Notes: generated from the letters alone by a model not told the origin. 22,135 nucleotides of DNA from an uncultured Lachnospiraceae bacterium (GCA_910588965.1 CAJUSO010000041.1:1-22135); one strand, 5' to 3'; shown: positions 8,131 to 15,569, numbered from the stretch's first letter. Numbers and translations: made by a program.

Positions 8131-8172
8131 GGATTACAGGGGAGGAGCCGACAAGAAGTTTCTTTTTTCATC

Positions 8173-8201
8173 TTGATTTTTATTGCAGATAATACTATAA
8201 T
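8173..8201 (+). promoter_or_regulatory. Promoter of nrdD-nrdG
   Basis: TTGATT (8173-8178) and perfect TATAAT (8196-8201) are 17 bp apart; the transcript would start near 8208 with a leader of about 115 nt. The predicted start lies within the left NrdR-like box. Confidence 0.72.
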
Positions 8202-8203
8202 AG

Positions 8204-8251
8204 GTGGCATATGTAGTATTTGGTAGCGACAATAAATACCATATTTTGTGT
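8204..8251 (+). promoter_or_regulatory. Tandem NrdR-box-like operators
   Basis: Two 16-bp sites, 8204-8219 and 8236-8251, have their central ATAT cores exactly 32 bp apart. Against the NrdR consensus acaCwAtATaTwGtgt the right box (ATACCATATTTTGTGT) matches 13 of 16 positions and the left box 9 of 16. Paired boxes spaced by about three helical turns directly downstream of the -10 of a ribonucleotide reductase gene are the known arrangement for NrdR repression. AATACTA (8191-8197) and TAGTATT (8214-8220) also form an inverted repeat around the start site. Confidence 0.65.
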
Positions 8252-8323
8252 TAATACCTATGATTGCCCCAATCCGGCCGGAGGCGGGGCGTTAGCGGGA
8301 TTGTCTGTCTTGGAGGGAATAAG

Positions 8324-10486
8324 ATGAAAATAATCAAAAGAAGCGGGAAAGAGACGGGGTTTGACGCCAGCAAGATTGTGGATGCAGTTGCCAAGGCAAA
8401 CCAGGAAGTGTTAGAGAGTGACAGGCTGTCACAGGAAGAGATTGCAGGGATTGCGGAGCGGATTACAAGGTTCTGCAGGTCAATGGACCGGGTCTATAAT
8501 GTGGAAGACGTCCAGGATATGGTGGAAAATGAAATTATGCGCCACCGTGCCTATGAAGTGGCTAGAAAATACATCACATACCGCTATAAACGGGCGCTGG
8601 TACGCAAATCCAACTCTACGGACCAGCAGATTTTGAGTTTGATTGACTGTAATAACGAAGAGATTAAGCAGGAAAATTCCAACAAGAACCCGATTGTGAA
8701 CAGCGTGCAGCGGGATTATATGGCCGGTGAGGTCAGCAAAGACATCACAAGGCGTTTCCTGCTGCCGGAGGAAATTGTACATGCCCACGAAGAGGGGATT
8801 TTACATTTCCATGATGCGGATTATTTTGCCCAGCGCATGCATAACTGCTGCCTGGTGAACTTGGAAGATATGCTCCAGAACGGCACAGTCATCAGCGAGA
8901 CGATGATTGAGCCCCCTAAAAGTTTCTCCACCGCCTGCAACGTGGCTACCCAGGCCATTGCCCAGATTGCCAGTTCCCAATATGGGGGGCAGAGCATTAC
9001 CCTTTCCCATCTGGCGCCTTTTGTGGATGTGAGCCGCCAGAAGCTCCGGGAGTCCGTGCGGCGGGAATATCTTGCCGCAGGCCTTGCTTTGGATGAGGGA
9101 AAGATAAACCAGGTAGCAGAGCTGCGGGTCAAGGAAGAAATCAGCCGGGGCGTGCAGATGATACAGTACCAGGTGATTACCTTAATGACAACCAATGGCC
9201 AGGCGCCTTTTGTAACGGTGTTCATGTATTTGGATGAGGTGGAGGAGGGGCGCACCCGGGATGACTTGGCCATGGTGATTGAGGAAATGCTCCTGCAGCG
9301 GATTGAGGGCGTCAAAAATGAGAAGGGCGTCTATATTACCCCGGCTTTCCCCAAGCTGATTTACGTCTTAGAGGAGGACAATATCCGGGAAGGGAGCAGG
9401 TACTGGGACATTACCAAGCTGGCGGCTAAGTGTACAGCCAAGCGGATGGTGCCGGATTATATCTCTGAGAAAGTGATGAAAGAGAATAAGCAAGGCAATT
9501 GCTACCCATGTATGGGCTGCCGTTCTTTCCTGACTGTTTATGAGGATGGGGAAGGGAAGCCTAAATTTTACGGCCGGTTTAACCAGGGCGTAGTTACCCT
9601 GAACCTGGTGGACGTGGCATGTTCTTCCCAAAGGGACATGGACAAGTTCTGGGAGATTTTGGAAGAGCGGCTGGGGCTTTGCCGGCAGGCTTTGATGCTG
9701 CGGCATAACCGGCTGAAGGGGACCCCTTCGGATGTGGCGCCAATCTTGTGGCAGTATGGCGCCCTTGCCCGGCTGAAGAAGGGGGAAGTGATTGATAAGC
9801 TGCTGTATGGCGGCTATTCAACGATTTCCCTTGGTTATGCGGGGCTATGCGAATGTACCCGGTATATGACGGGCAAATCCCATACGGATCCAGAGGCTAC
9901 GCCTTTTGCCTTGGAACTGATGGGGCGCCTGAATGAGGCCTGCAGGAAGTGGCAGCAAGAGACGGATATTGCGTTTAGCCTCTATGGGACGCCCTTGGAG
10001 TCTACGACCTATAAATTTGCGAAATGCCTCCAGAGGCGTTTTGGGGTGGTAGAAGGGGTGACAGATAAAAATTACATTACCAACAGCTACCATGTGCATG
10101 TGACAGAGGAAATGGACGCCTTCCATAAGCTTTCCTTTGAGGCGCAGTTCCAGAAACTGTCGCCGGGAGGCGCCGTCAGCTATGTGGAGGTGCCGGACAT
10201 GCAGCATAACACCGAGGCTGTGCTGTCGGTCATGCAGCATATCTATGGCAATATCATGTATGGGGAACTGAATACCAAGAGCGATTACTGCCAGGTGTGT
10301 GGATATGAGGGGGAAATCAAGATTGTGTCGGATGACCATGGGAAGCTGGTATGGGAATGCCCGAACTGCCAGAACAGGGATGAGGACAGGATGAATGTGG
10401 CGCGCAGGACTTGCGGCTATATCGGCACACAGTTCTGGAACCAGGGCAGGACGCAGGAAATCCAGGAACGGGTGCTGCATCTGTGA
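8324..10486 (+). CDS. nrdD: Anaerobic ribonucleoside-triphosphate reductase, catalytic subunit
   Basis: A 720-residue class III ribonucleotide reductase that converts NTPs to dNTPs without oxygen. Residues 1 to about 95 are an ATP-cone allosteric domain (KIIKRSGKETGFDASKI). The glycyl-radical barrel follows, with blocks such as HFHDADYFAQRMHNCCLVNL and CNVATQAIAQIASSQYGGQ. The C-terminus carries the zinc-binding cysteines C656, C659, C679 and C682 and the radical site RRTCGYIG, where G698 corresponds by position to G681 of the E. coli enzyme. GGAGG lies seven bases before the ATG at 8324; an in-frame ATG at 8264 is rejected for lack of an RBS and of family similarity. It is preceded by NrdR-like boxes and coupled to its activase gene nrdG. 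Confidence 0.97.
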   Translation: MKIIKRSGKETGFDASKIVDAVAKANQEVLESDRLSQEEIAGIAERITRFCRSMDRVYNVEDVQDMVENEIMRHRAYEVARKYITYRYKRALVRKSNSTDQQILSLIDCNNEEIKQENSNKNPIVNSVQRDYMAGEVSKDITRRFLLPEEIVHAHEEGILHFHDADYFAQRMHNCCLVNLEDMLQNGTVISETMIEPPKSFSTACNVATQAIAQIASSQYGGQSITLSHLAPFVDVSRQKLRESVRREYLAAGLALDEGKINQVAELRVKEEISRGVQMIQYQVITLMTTNGQAPFVTVFMYLDEVEEGRTRDDLAMVIEEMLLQRIEGVKNEKGVYITPAFPKLIYVLEEDNIREGSRYWDITKLAAKCTAKRMVPDYISEKVMKENKQGNCYPCMGCRSFLTVYEDGEGKPKFYGRFNQGVVTLNLVDVACSSQRDMDKFWEILEERLGLCRQALMLRHNRLKGTPSDVAPILWQYGALARLKKGEVIDKLLYGGYSTISLGYAGLCECTRYMTGKSHTDPEATPFALELMGRLNEACRKWQQETDIAFSLYGTPLESTTYKFAKCLQRRFGVVEGVTDKNYITNSYHVHVTEEMDAFHKLSFEAQFQKLSPGGAVSYVEVPDMQHNTEAVLSVMQHIYGNIMYGELNTKSDYCQVCGYEGEIKIVSDDHGKLVWECPNCQNRDEDRMNVARRTCGYIGTQFWNQGRTQEIQERVLHL

Positions 10487-11004
10487 TGAATTACGCAAAA
10501 ATCAACAAAACGGATATTGCCAATGGCCCTGGGGTGCGTGTGTCCCTGTTTGTCTCTGGCTGTACCCACCACTGTAAAGGGTGCTTTAACCCGGAGACCT
10601 GGGATTTTGCTTATGGGCAGCCGTTTGGCGTAGAAGCCCAAGCGGAGATTTTACAGGCGTTAGCCCCGCCTTATATTGCGGGGCTGACCCTTTTGGGGGG
10701 AGAGCCTATGGAGCCAGGCAGCCAGAGGGCGCTGCTGCCATTTTTGGAAAGGGTGAGGGAGGCTTATCCAGAAAAGACCGTCTGGTGTTATACTGGATAT
10801 TTGTTTGACCAGGAGCTGCTGGGGTGCAGCAGGGCGAGGTGTGAAGTGACTGACGCGCTGCTGGCTCTGGTGGATGTGCTGGTGGACGGGGAATTTATGC
10901 AGGAAAAGAAAGATATTTCTTTACGGTTTCGTGGTTCAAAAAACCAGAGGGTTATTGATGTAAGAGAGAGCTTAGGCAGCGGTAAGGTAACCTGTCTGGA
11001 ATGA
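10486..11004 (+). CDS. nrdG: Anaerobic ribonucleotide reductase activating protein (radical SAM)
   Basis: A 172-residue radical-SAM activase that generates the glycyl radical on NrdD. The [4Fe-4S]-binding CX3CX2C motif is GCTHHCKGC (C26, C30, C33), followed by the typical NPETWDF and later LTLLGGEPM, the SAM-binding GGE element. The ATG at 10486 shares its A with the nrdD stop codon (TGATG), so translation is coupled; longer in-frame starts would lie within nrdD and have no family similarity. No strong Shine-Dalgarno is visible, consistent with re-initiation. The L,D-transpeptidase gene begins 14 bp after its stop, so the transcript may continue. Confidence 0.95.
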   Translation: MNYAKINKTDIANGPGVRVSLFVSGCTHHCKGCFNPETWDFAYGQPFGVEAQAEILQALAPPYIAGLTLLGGEPMEPGSQRALLPFLERVREAYPEKTVWCYTGYLFDQELLGCSRARCEVTDALLALVDVLVDGEFMQEKKDISLRFRGSKNQRVIDVRESLGSGKVTCLE

Positions 11005-11018
11005 ATTGAGGAGTGCGC

Positions 11019-12491
11019 ATGAGGGAAAAAAGAAGACGAAGAAGGCGGCGCAGGATATTTTTGGGGAGCGTGTTGGGCGCCCTGACTTTATTGGCAGCAG
11101 CCTATTGCGGAATTGCCGTTTACTTTAGCAGCCACTTCTTCTTCCGCACCAAAGTCAATGGCTGGAAAATCGGAGGCATGGACATTGAGGCGGCAGAGGA
11201 GAAATTAGGGAAAAGCGTAGAGGAATATTTGCTGACCATCTATGACAGGGATGGGGAGAAGCACCATATTTACGGTGAGGATATTGGGTGTAAATATGTG
11301 CCTGACGGCTCTTTGGAAAAGCTGTTGGAGAGCCAGAGCCCGTTCCTGTGGATTGCAGAGATTTTCCAGGATAAGGGGCATGAGGTGGCGATGCCCATGG
11401 ATTACAAGGATGGGCTGATGCAGGAGGCGGTGGCTTCCCTAGATCTTTTCCAGGAAGAAAATATCAAGGAGCCGCAGAATGCCCAGATTAAACGGGATGA
11501 TGGCGGCTACCATGTGGAGCCTGAGACAGAGGGCAACCGCCCAATCCAGGAAAATGTCCTGAAAAAAGTGAAGGAAGCAGTCCTGGCAGGGGAACCTTCG
11601 GTTACCTTGGAAGATGAGGATTATGCCAAGGCAGAGATTACCCAGGACAGCCCGCAGATTGCAGGGGTAATGGAACAAATCCAGAAATACCAGAATGCAG
11701 CCATCACTTATGAGATTAAAGATTATGAAGAGGTGCTTGGCCAGGATAAGATTTTACAGTTTATCCAATTAGGGGAGGACGGTTCCGTCTCCCTCAAAGA
11801 GGATGAGATTGCAAAATATGTGCAGGAGCTGGCAAGCAAATACAATACCTATGCAGATATAAGGTCTTTCCAGACTTCTTCCGGAGACACGATACAGATA
11901 GGCGGCGGGGATTACGGGTGGATTGTGGACAAAGAAGCAGAGGCGGCGCAGATTAAGAGCGACCTGGAAGGCGGGCAGCCTGTCAGCCGTGAGCCCATGT
12001 ATTCCCAGAGGCCTTTTGTGGCAGGGAAGGACGATATTGGGAAGACGTATATTGAGATTGACTATACAAAACAGCATATGTGGTATTATGAAGACGGCAC
12101 ACTGGTTGCGGATACAGACGTGGTAACAGGGAATATCAGCAGGCATAACGGTTCCCCGGACGGTGTGTTTAAGATTGTATATAAAGAGAGCCCGGCAGTG
12201 CTCAAAGGCGAAGATTACGAGTCGGACGTTACATATTTCATGCCCTTTGCCTATAATGTGGGAATCCACGACGCTTCCTGGAGGAATGGCAGGTTTGGGG
12301 GAAATATTTACAAGTCCAGCGGTTCCCATGGGTGTATTAACGCTCCATTAGAGGTTGTGGAAAAAATGTATGGGAAAGTGGAAGTCGGGACTCCCGTAAT
12401 TGCCTATTACCGGGAAAAGGTGGAACTGACAGCGGAAAATGCTAAGATTTCCAATGCCTATTCTTATGTGGATAAGACAGAAGGGCAGTAG
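11019..12491 (+). CDS. Membrane-anchored L,D-transpeptidase (YkuD) with PG-binding domain
   Basis: A 490-residue envelope enzyme expected to make 3-3 crosslinks in peptidoglycan or attach proteins to it. The N-terminus is unusually basic (eight consecutive arginines) before a single membrane helix at about 13-40. The middle resembles the putative peptidoglycan-binding repeats found with Gram-positive YkuD proteins (for example KVNGWKIGGMDIEAAEEKL near 44-62). The C-terminal YkuD domain spans about 345-465, with HNGSPDGVFKI, FAYNVGIHDASW and the catalytic SHGCIN, where C439 is the nucleophile. GAGGAG is five bases before the ATG at 11019; a GTG two codons earlier overlaps that RBS. It follows nrdG by 14 bp, perhaps by read-through only. 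Confidence 0.93.
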   Translation: MREKRRRRRRRRIFLGSVLGALTLLAAAYCGIAVYFSSHFFFRTKVNGWKIGGMDIEAAEEKLGKSVEEYLLTIYDRDGEKHHIYGEDIGCKYVPDGSLEKLLESQSPFLWIAEIFQDKGHEVAMPMDYKDGLMQEAVASLDLFQEENIKEPQNAQIKRDDGGYHVEPETEGNRPIQENVLKKVKEAVLAGEPSVTLEDEDYAKAEITQDSPQIAGVMEQIQKYQNAAITYEIKDYEEVLGQDKILQFIQLGEDGSVSLKEDEIAKYVQELASKYNTYADIRSFQTSSGDTIQIGGGDYGWIVDKEAEAAQIKSDLEGGQPVSREPMYSQRPFVAGKDDIGKTYIEIDYTKQHMWYYEDGTLVADTDVVTGNISRHNGSPDGVFKIVYKESPAVLKGEDYESDVTYFMPFAYNVGIHDASWRNGRFGGNIYKSSGSHGCINAPLEVVEKMYGKVEVGTPVIAYYREKVELTAENAKISNAYSYVDKTEGQ

Positions 12492-12509
12492 GGATAAGAG
12501 ATAGGGGAA

Positions 12510-12549
12510 GGCCAGACGGGGCGCCAAAGGCGCAGCAATGGCCCTGGCC
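12510..12549 (+). terminator. Composite hairpin after the L,D-transpeptidase gene
   Basis: Outer arms GGCCAG (12510-12515) and CTGGCC (12544-12549) enclose a perfect GCGCC-AAA-GGCGC stem at 12521-12533. No T run follows, so this may protect the mRNA end or act together with the longer palindrome at 12568-12601. Confidence 0.35.
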
Positions 12550-12567
12550 ATATAAGCCAAGAAAAGT

Positions 12568-12601
12568 AAGGTGGGAGAAACATTAATGTTTCTCCCACCT
12601 T
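12568..12601. terminator. 34-bp perfect palindrome, convergent-gene terminator
   Basis: The 17-bp arms (left arm AAGGTGGGAGAAACATT) are exact reverse complements with no spacer. The site lies between two convergent genes, and on the minus strand is followed by a T-rich stretch (ACTTTTCTT). The last codons and the stop of the methyltransferase gene (stop at 12583-12585) are built from one arm, so the terminator begins within the coding sequence. It can fold identically in transcripts from both strands. Confidence 0.7.
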
Positions 12602-13443
12602 GCGCTTGCGCCGCAGGGGAGGACTAAGCCACTGGAGGAGACGGGAAGCCCGATTTCCTGCGCATCGGTATGGCCATGGAATTGGCGCAGTTCCGTGCCG
12701 AGCATATAGGAAAGGACGGCAGGCTGCAGCCCGGTGGTATAGGAATTGACCAGGAAGAATAAAGGGCGCCTGGATAAAAGCCGGGTACAGAGCCGGATAA
12801 GCGGATGGATGGCGTCCTCAATTTTCCAGGTCTCCCCTTTCGGCCCCCTGCCAAAAGAAGGGGGATCCATGATGATGGCTTCGTATTGGCTGCCCCGCCG
12901 GATTTCCCGTTCCACAAATTTCACACAGTCATCCACAATCCAGCGGATAGGTGCGTCAGAAAGGCCGGAAGCGGCAGCGTTCTCGCTTGCCCAGCCCACC
13001 ATCCCCTTCGAAGCGTCCACATGGGTGACGCTTGCGCCGGCGGAGGCTGCGGCTAAGGTGGCGCCGCCTGTGTAGGCGAACAGGTTCAGGACCTTAATGG
13101 GGCGGTTGGCCTTTGCGATTTTGCCAATCATCCAATCCCAGTTTACGGCCTGTTCCGGGAAAATGCCCGTGTGCTTGAAGCTGAAAGGTTTCAGCCGGAA
13201 GGTGAGGGGGCCGTAGCGGATATTCCATTGTTGCGGCAAATCAAAAAACTCCCATTCGCCGCCGCCCTTTTTGCTGCGGTGGTAGTGGGCGTTCCGGTTC
13301 GTCCAGCCCTCGTGTTTTTTGGGGGTGCCCCATATGACCTGCGGGTCTGGGCGCACCAAAATGTATTTTCCCCAGCGTTCCAGCTTTTCCCCAGCGGAAC
13401 AGTCCAGGACTTCATATTCTTTCCATTGGTCTGCAATCCACAT
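12583..13443 (-). CDS. RlmI/RlmK-like class I SAM-dependent methyltransferase
   Basis: A 286-residue Rossmann-fold methyltransferase. An N-terminal lead-in contains PLTFRLKPFSFKHTGIFPEQ (79-98), typical of the RlmI/RlmK and PF10672-type family. The SAM-binding motif I is VLNLFAYTGGAT (118-129), an acidic motif II residue is D143, and motif IV is MDPPSF (192-197), associated with base methylation of rRNA cytosine or guanine. The substrate is therefore probably 23S rRNA, but no PUA domain is visible, unlike RlmI, so this is a short relative. An AAAGGA lies about nine bases upstream of the ATG. It is convergent with the L,D-transpeptidase and divergent from the Lgt-family gene. Confidence 0.87.
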   Translation of the reverse strand: MWIADQWKEYEVLDCSAGEKLERWGKYILVRPDPQVIWGTPKKHEGWTNRNAHYHRSKKGGGEWEFFDLPQQWNIRYGPLTFRLKPFSFKHTGIFPEQAVNWDWMIGKIAKANRPIKVLNLFAYTGGATLAAASAGASVTHVDASKGMVGWASENAAASGLSDAPIRWIVDDCVKFVEREIRRGSQYEAIIMDPPSFGRGPKGETWKIEDAIHPLIRLCTRLLSRRPLFFLVNSYTTGLQPAVLSYMLGTELRQFHGHTDAQEIGLPVSSSGLVLPCGASARWEKH

Positions 13444-13477
13444 AATCTTGGTTCCTTTCCATTGCTCTTAAGGCGGC

Positions 13478-13512
13478 CCATTTTGCGGTTAGAGTATTTT
13501 CTTGCAAAATGG
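13478..13512. promoter_or_regulatory. 9-bp inverted repeat overlapping the Lgt-family gene promoter
   Basis: CCATTTTGC (13478-13486) and GCAAAATGG (13504-13512) are perfect reverse complements, 26 bp between equivalent positions, in the gap between divergent genes. The right half covers the -35 box at 13502-13507. Geometry fits an operator or a hairpin in the minus-strand direction; no known regulator consensus was recognised. Confidence 0.4.
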
Positions 13513-13530
13513 ACGATAGTTGCGTATAAT
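13502..13530 (+). promoter_or_regulatory. Promoter of the Lgt-family gene
   Basis: TTGCAA (13502-13507) and perfect TATAAT (13525-13530) with a 17-bp spacer. Transcription would start near 13537, leaving a leader of 50 or 93 nt depending on which ATG is used. Confidence 0.72.
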
Positions 13531-13586
13531 TGTAAGAGGTTGTCTCTTAAGATTTTACATGATAATCAGAAAAAAAGAAAGGGAAA

Positions 13587-13614
13587 GATGCAGGATTCCG
13601 GAAAAACCTGCATC
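13587..13614 (+). other. Leader or start-codon hairpin of the Lgt-family gene
   Basis: GATGCAGG (13587-13594) and CCTGCATC (13607-13614) pair perfectly with a 12-nt loop. The first of two possible start codons (ATG 13588) is inside the left arm, so folding would hide it; the second (ATG 13630) lies 15 bases after the hairpin. Confidence 0.45.
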
Positions 13615-13629
13615 CTAGGCAAAAGGATT

Positions 13630-14385
13630 ATGATTAATGATATACACATTGGGCCGGTGACGCTGCATATGTATGGGCTGATGATAGCCATTGGCTATAT
13701 GAGCGCCTTGTTAATCAGTGAGCGCAGGGCGAAAAAACGTGGGATGGATCCGGATATCCTCTATGGGATTTTTTGGTGCGCAGTCCTGGGAGGGGCGGCG
13801 GGGAGCAAGACGCTGTATTTTTTGGTGAGCATCCGGGATATCATGGCAGACCCGTCCATACTGCTGAATTTCCAGAATGGATGGGTGGTGTATGGGGGGA
13901 TTATCGGCGGCGTGCTGGCAAGCTGGGGCTATTGCCGTTATAAAAAGGCAGATTTTGTGGGATACCTGGATTTGGTGCTGCCATCTGTGGCTTTTGCCCA
14001 GGGGTGCGGGAGGATAGGGTGTTTTTTCGCAGGCTGCTGTTACGGCAGGGAGACCAGTTCTGCACTGTCCATCCAGTACTGGCAGTCAGTTTATGCGCCG
14101 AACGGGGTGAAGTTAGTCCCCACGCAGATTTATTCCAGCATCGGGGATTTTGCCATGGCCTTCCTGCTGATGGCATATGCGAAGAGGGAGCCGGCGAAGG
14201 GGAGGGTAGCCGCAGGCTACTGCATCCTGTACAGCATCGGAAGGTTTGTGATAGAGGCATTCCGGAATGATTACCGGGGGGAGGTATGGATCTTCTCTGT
14301 CTCCCAGCTGATATCTATTTTTATCCTGGCCTTAGGCGTTGGGATATTTGCTTATGCTGGGAAGAAGGGGAAAGGATCTGTTTAA
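13630..14385 (+). CDS. lgt: Lgt-family prolipoprotein diacylglyceryl transferase (divergent)
   Basis: A 251-residue membrane protein with about seven helices, expected to add diacylglycerol from phosphatidylglycerol to the lipobox cysteine of prelipoproteins. It has HMYGLMIAIGY at the first helix, VVYGGIIGG (86-94), the signature GCGRIGCFFAGCCYGRE (125-141) and IGRFVIEAFRNDYRGE near the end. R128 matches the conserved arginine (R143 in E. coli). However the positions of E. coli H103, N146 and E151 are Tyr88, Cys131 and Cys136, as in a divergent Lgt branch. ATG 13630 starts at the usual N-terminus but its AAAGGA is only 2 bases away; ATG 13588 has a better-placed AAAGGG but adds 14 residues unlike Lgt and lies within a hairpin. 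Confidence 0.87.
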   Translation: MINDIHIGPVTLHMYGLMIAIGYMSALLISERRAKKRGMDPDILYGIFWCAVLGGAAGSKTLYFLVSIRDIMADPSILLNFQNGWVVYGGIIGGVLASWGYCRYKKADFVGYLDLVLPSVAFAQGCGRIGCFFAGCCYGRETSSALSIQYWQSVYAPNGVKLVPTQIYSSIGDFAMAFLLMAYAKREPAKGRVAAGYCILYSIGRFVIEAFRNDYRGEVWIFSVSQLISIFILALGVGIFAYAGKKGKGSV

Positions 14386-14450
14386 AGGGCAGAAACCCTG
14401 CATAAGCATTTCCTGTGAAACAGCTGTAAAAATACCAGCCTTCTCTAAAA

Positions 14451-14697
14451 ATTGCCTTTTGGTATGCCGATAATTTGGATATGGAACAAAGGACGGCAGG
14501 TTTTCCCCAAAAGTTGCCTTTTGGTATGCCGACAACTTATATATGGAACAAAGGACGGCAGGTTTCTCCAAAAAAGTTGTCTTTTGGTATGCCGATAATT
14601 TGGATATGGAACAAAGGACGGCAGGTTTTCCCCAAAAGTTGCCTTTTGGTATGCCGATAACTTGGATATGGATCAAAGAGCAGCAGGTTCCTCTGAT
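14451..14697. repeat. Four tandem copies of a ~62-bp repeat with nested inverted repeats
   Basis: This occupies most of the 357-bp gap between the Lgt-family gene and the next CDS. The landmark GGTATGCCGA recurs at 14461, 14523, 14586 and 14647 (steps of 62, 63 and 61 bp). Copies 1 and 3 are nearly identical; copy 4 is degenerate at its right end. Each full unit can fold: outer arms CTTTTGG and CCAAAAG and inner arms TGCCG and CGGCA. Short ORFs on both strands here merely translate the repeat and are not considered genes. Confidence 0.9.
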
Positions 14698-14742
14698 AGA
14701 AATTTGGGGTATCTTTTGGCTAAGGCAGGGAGGTTATGGAAA

Positions 14743-15345
14743 ATGTATACAATCAAAGCAGGAACAAGTATTTCTAAAAATGCAAATGGTGATATTACTG
14801 TGGATCTGGGGCAGGTTTTACGCAACCTGTCAGGCGTAGAACAGGACGGAGAGAAAAAATCCCTTCTGCAGCAGATTTTAGAGCCGAAGGAAGTGGAAGA
14901 CAGCGAACGGGACGCCCAGAAGGCTTTGCGGATTGCAAGGAGGATTGCCCGTGGGGACAATGTGACCCCACAGGAAAAAGCGTTTTTGATGCGCATTGAC
15001 CCCAAGCTTGCCCAAATGGCAGAATTGGCCAAGCAGCAGGGAGAACGGGTGCAGCATGCCTTGGAAAATGCCTCATCCAAAGAAGAACAGCAGGTAATCA
15101 TAACCCAGGCATACCAGCAGGTTGCAGAGTTTACAAAAGCAAACCCCCAATATGGGGAATTGGTAGGCGAAGCGGTAAAAGCCGCCATCCAGAAGGCAGC
15201 AAAAAACACCTCTCCCAAGCCCCAAGCGGAACAGATAGGGGATTTGGAAGGAAACAGCCTGCAGGGCCAGCCATCCCAGCAAGACAAGCTGATGGATCAA
15301 TTTTTCCCAGAAGACTGGGTTCCCATGCTGGATTGCCAAAGCTAG
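14743..15345 (+). CDS. Hypothetical cytoplasmic alpha-helical protein
   Basis: I do not recognise this 200-residue protein. It has no signal peptide or membrane segment. An N-terminal stretch with SISKNANGDITVDLGQVL is followed by a charged helical middle (45-150) that includes KALRIARRIARGDNVTPQEK and then MRIDPKLAQMAELAKQQGER. Its C-terminal 45 residues are Gln/Pro/Ser-rich and probably disordered, ending in FFPEDWVPMLDCQS. GGGAGG nine bases before the ATG at 14743 makes this the best start; longer in-frame starts run into the 62-bp repeats. It stands alone on its strand between two repeat arrays. Codon pattern and RBS indicate a real gene. Confidence 0.75.
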   Translation: MYTIKAGTSISKNANGDITVDLGQVLRNLSGVEQDGEKKSLLQQILEPKEVEDSERDAQKALRIARRIARGDNVTPQEKAFLMRIDPKLAQMAELAKQQGERVQHALENASSKEEQQVIITQAYQQVAEFTKANPQYGELVGEAVKAAIQKAAKNTSPKPQAEQIGDLEGNSLQGQPSQQDKLMDQFFPEDWVPMLDCQS

Positions 15346-15414
15346 GAAAAATATCCTGCACGGCAAACCCAGTGGTTTCTTATAAGCGGTACGGAGACTG
15401 CCGCAACGTATGGG

Positions 15415-15444
15415 GCAGGCAGCCCCCTTTGGGGGGATGCCTGC
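15415..15444 (+). terminator. Strong GC hairpin downstream of the hypothetical gene
   Basis: GCAGGCA (15415-15421) pairs with TGCCTGC (15438-15444), and an inner CCCCC-TTT-GGGGG stem continues it after a one-base internal mismatch. No T run follows, so it may block exonucleases or terminate only weakly. Confidence 0.45.
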
Positions 15445-15451
15445 AAAGGGC

Positions 15452-15569
15452 GCAGCATAGAAGCAGGAAATGTCAGCTATGGTAGCAGGCAGCATAGAAG
15501 CAGGAAATGTCGGTTATGATAACAGGCAGCATAACTGCAGGAAATGTCAGCTATGGTAGTAGGCAGCAT
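15452..15569. repeat. 37-bp tandem repeat, three units plus a partial
   Basis: GCAGCAT recurs at 15452, 15489, 15526 and 15563, exactly 37 bp apart. The unit reads GCAGCATAGAAGCAGGAAATG and continues with a TCAGCTATGGTAGCAG-like end; unit 2 and unit 3 carry a few substitutions. Since 37 is not a multiple of three and there is no spanning ORF, the array is non-coding. The remaining part of this 381-bp gap (15346-15726) holds a GC hairpin and an extended -10 promoter. Confidence 0.9.

Noticed and set aside
13171..13629. N-terminal extension of the Lgt-family ORF back to 13171
   Set aside because: It would run antisense through the methyltransferase gene and across the mapped promoter, with no Lgt similarity.
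14451..14697. Possible CRISPR array or repeat-encoded peptide (short ORFs on both strands)
   Set aside because: Copies are directly adjacent without unique spacers and with internal inverted repeats; the ORFs are only frames through the repeat, with drifting period (61-63 bp).
15452..15569. CRISPR-like 37-bp repeat
   Set aside because: The 37-bp length is in the CRISPR range, but units abut with no spacers and there are no cas genes.
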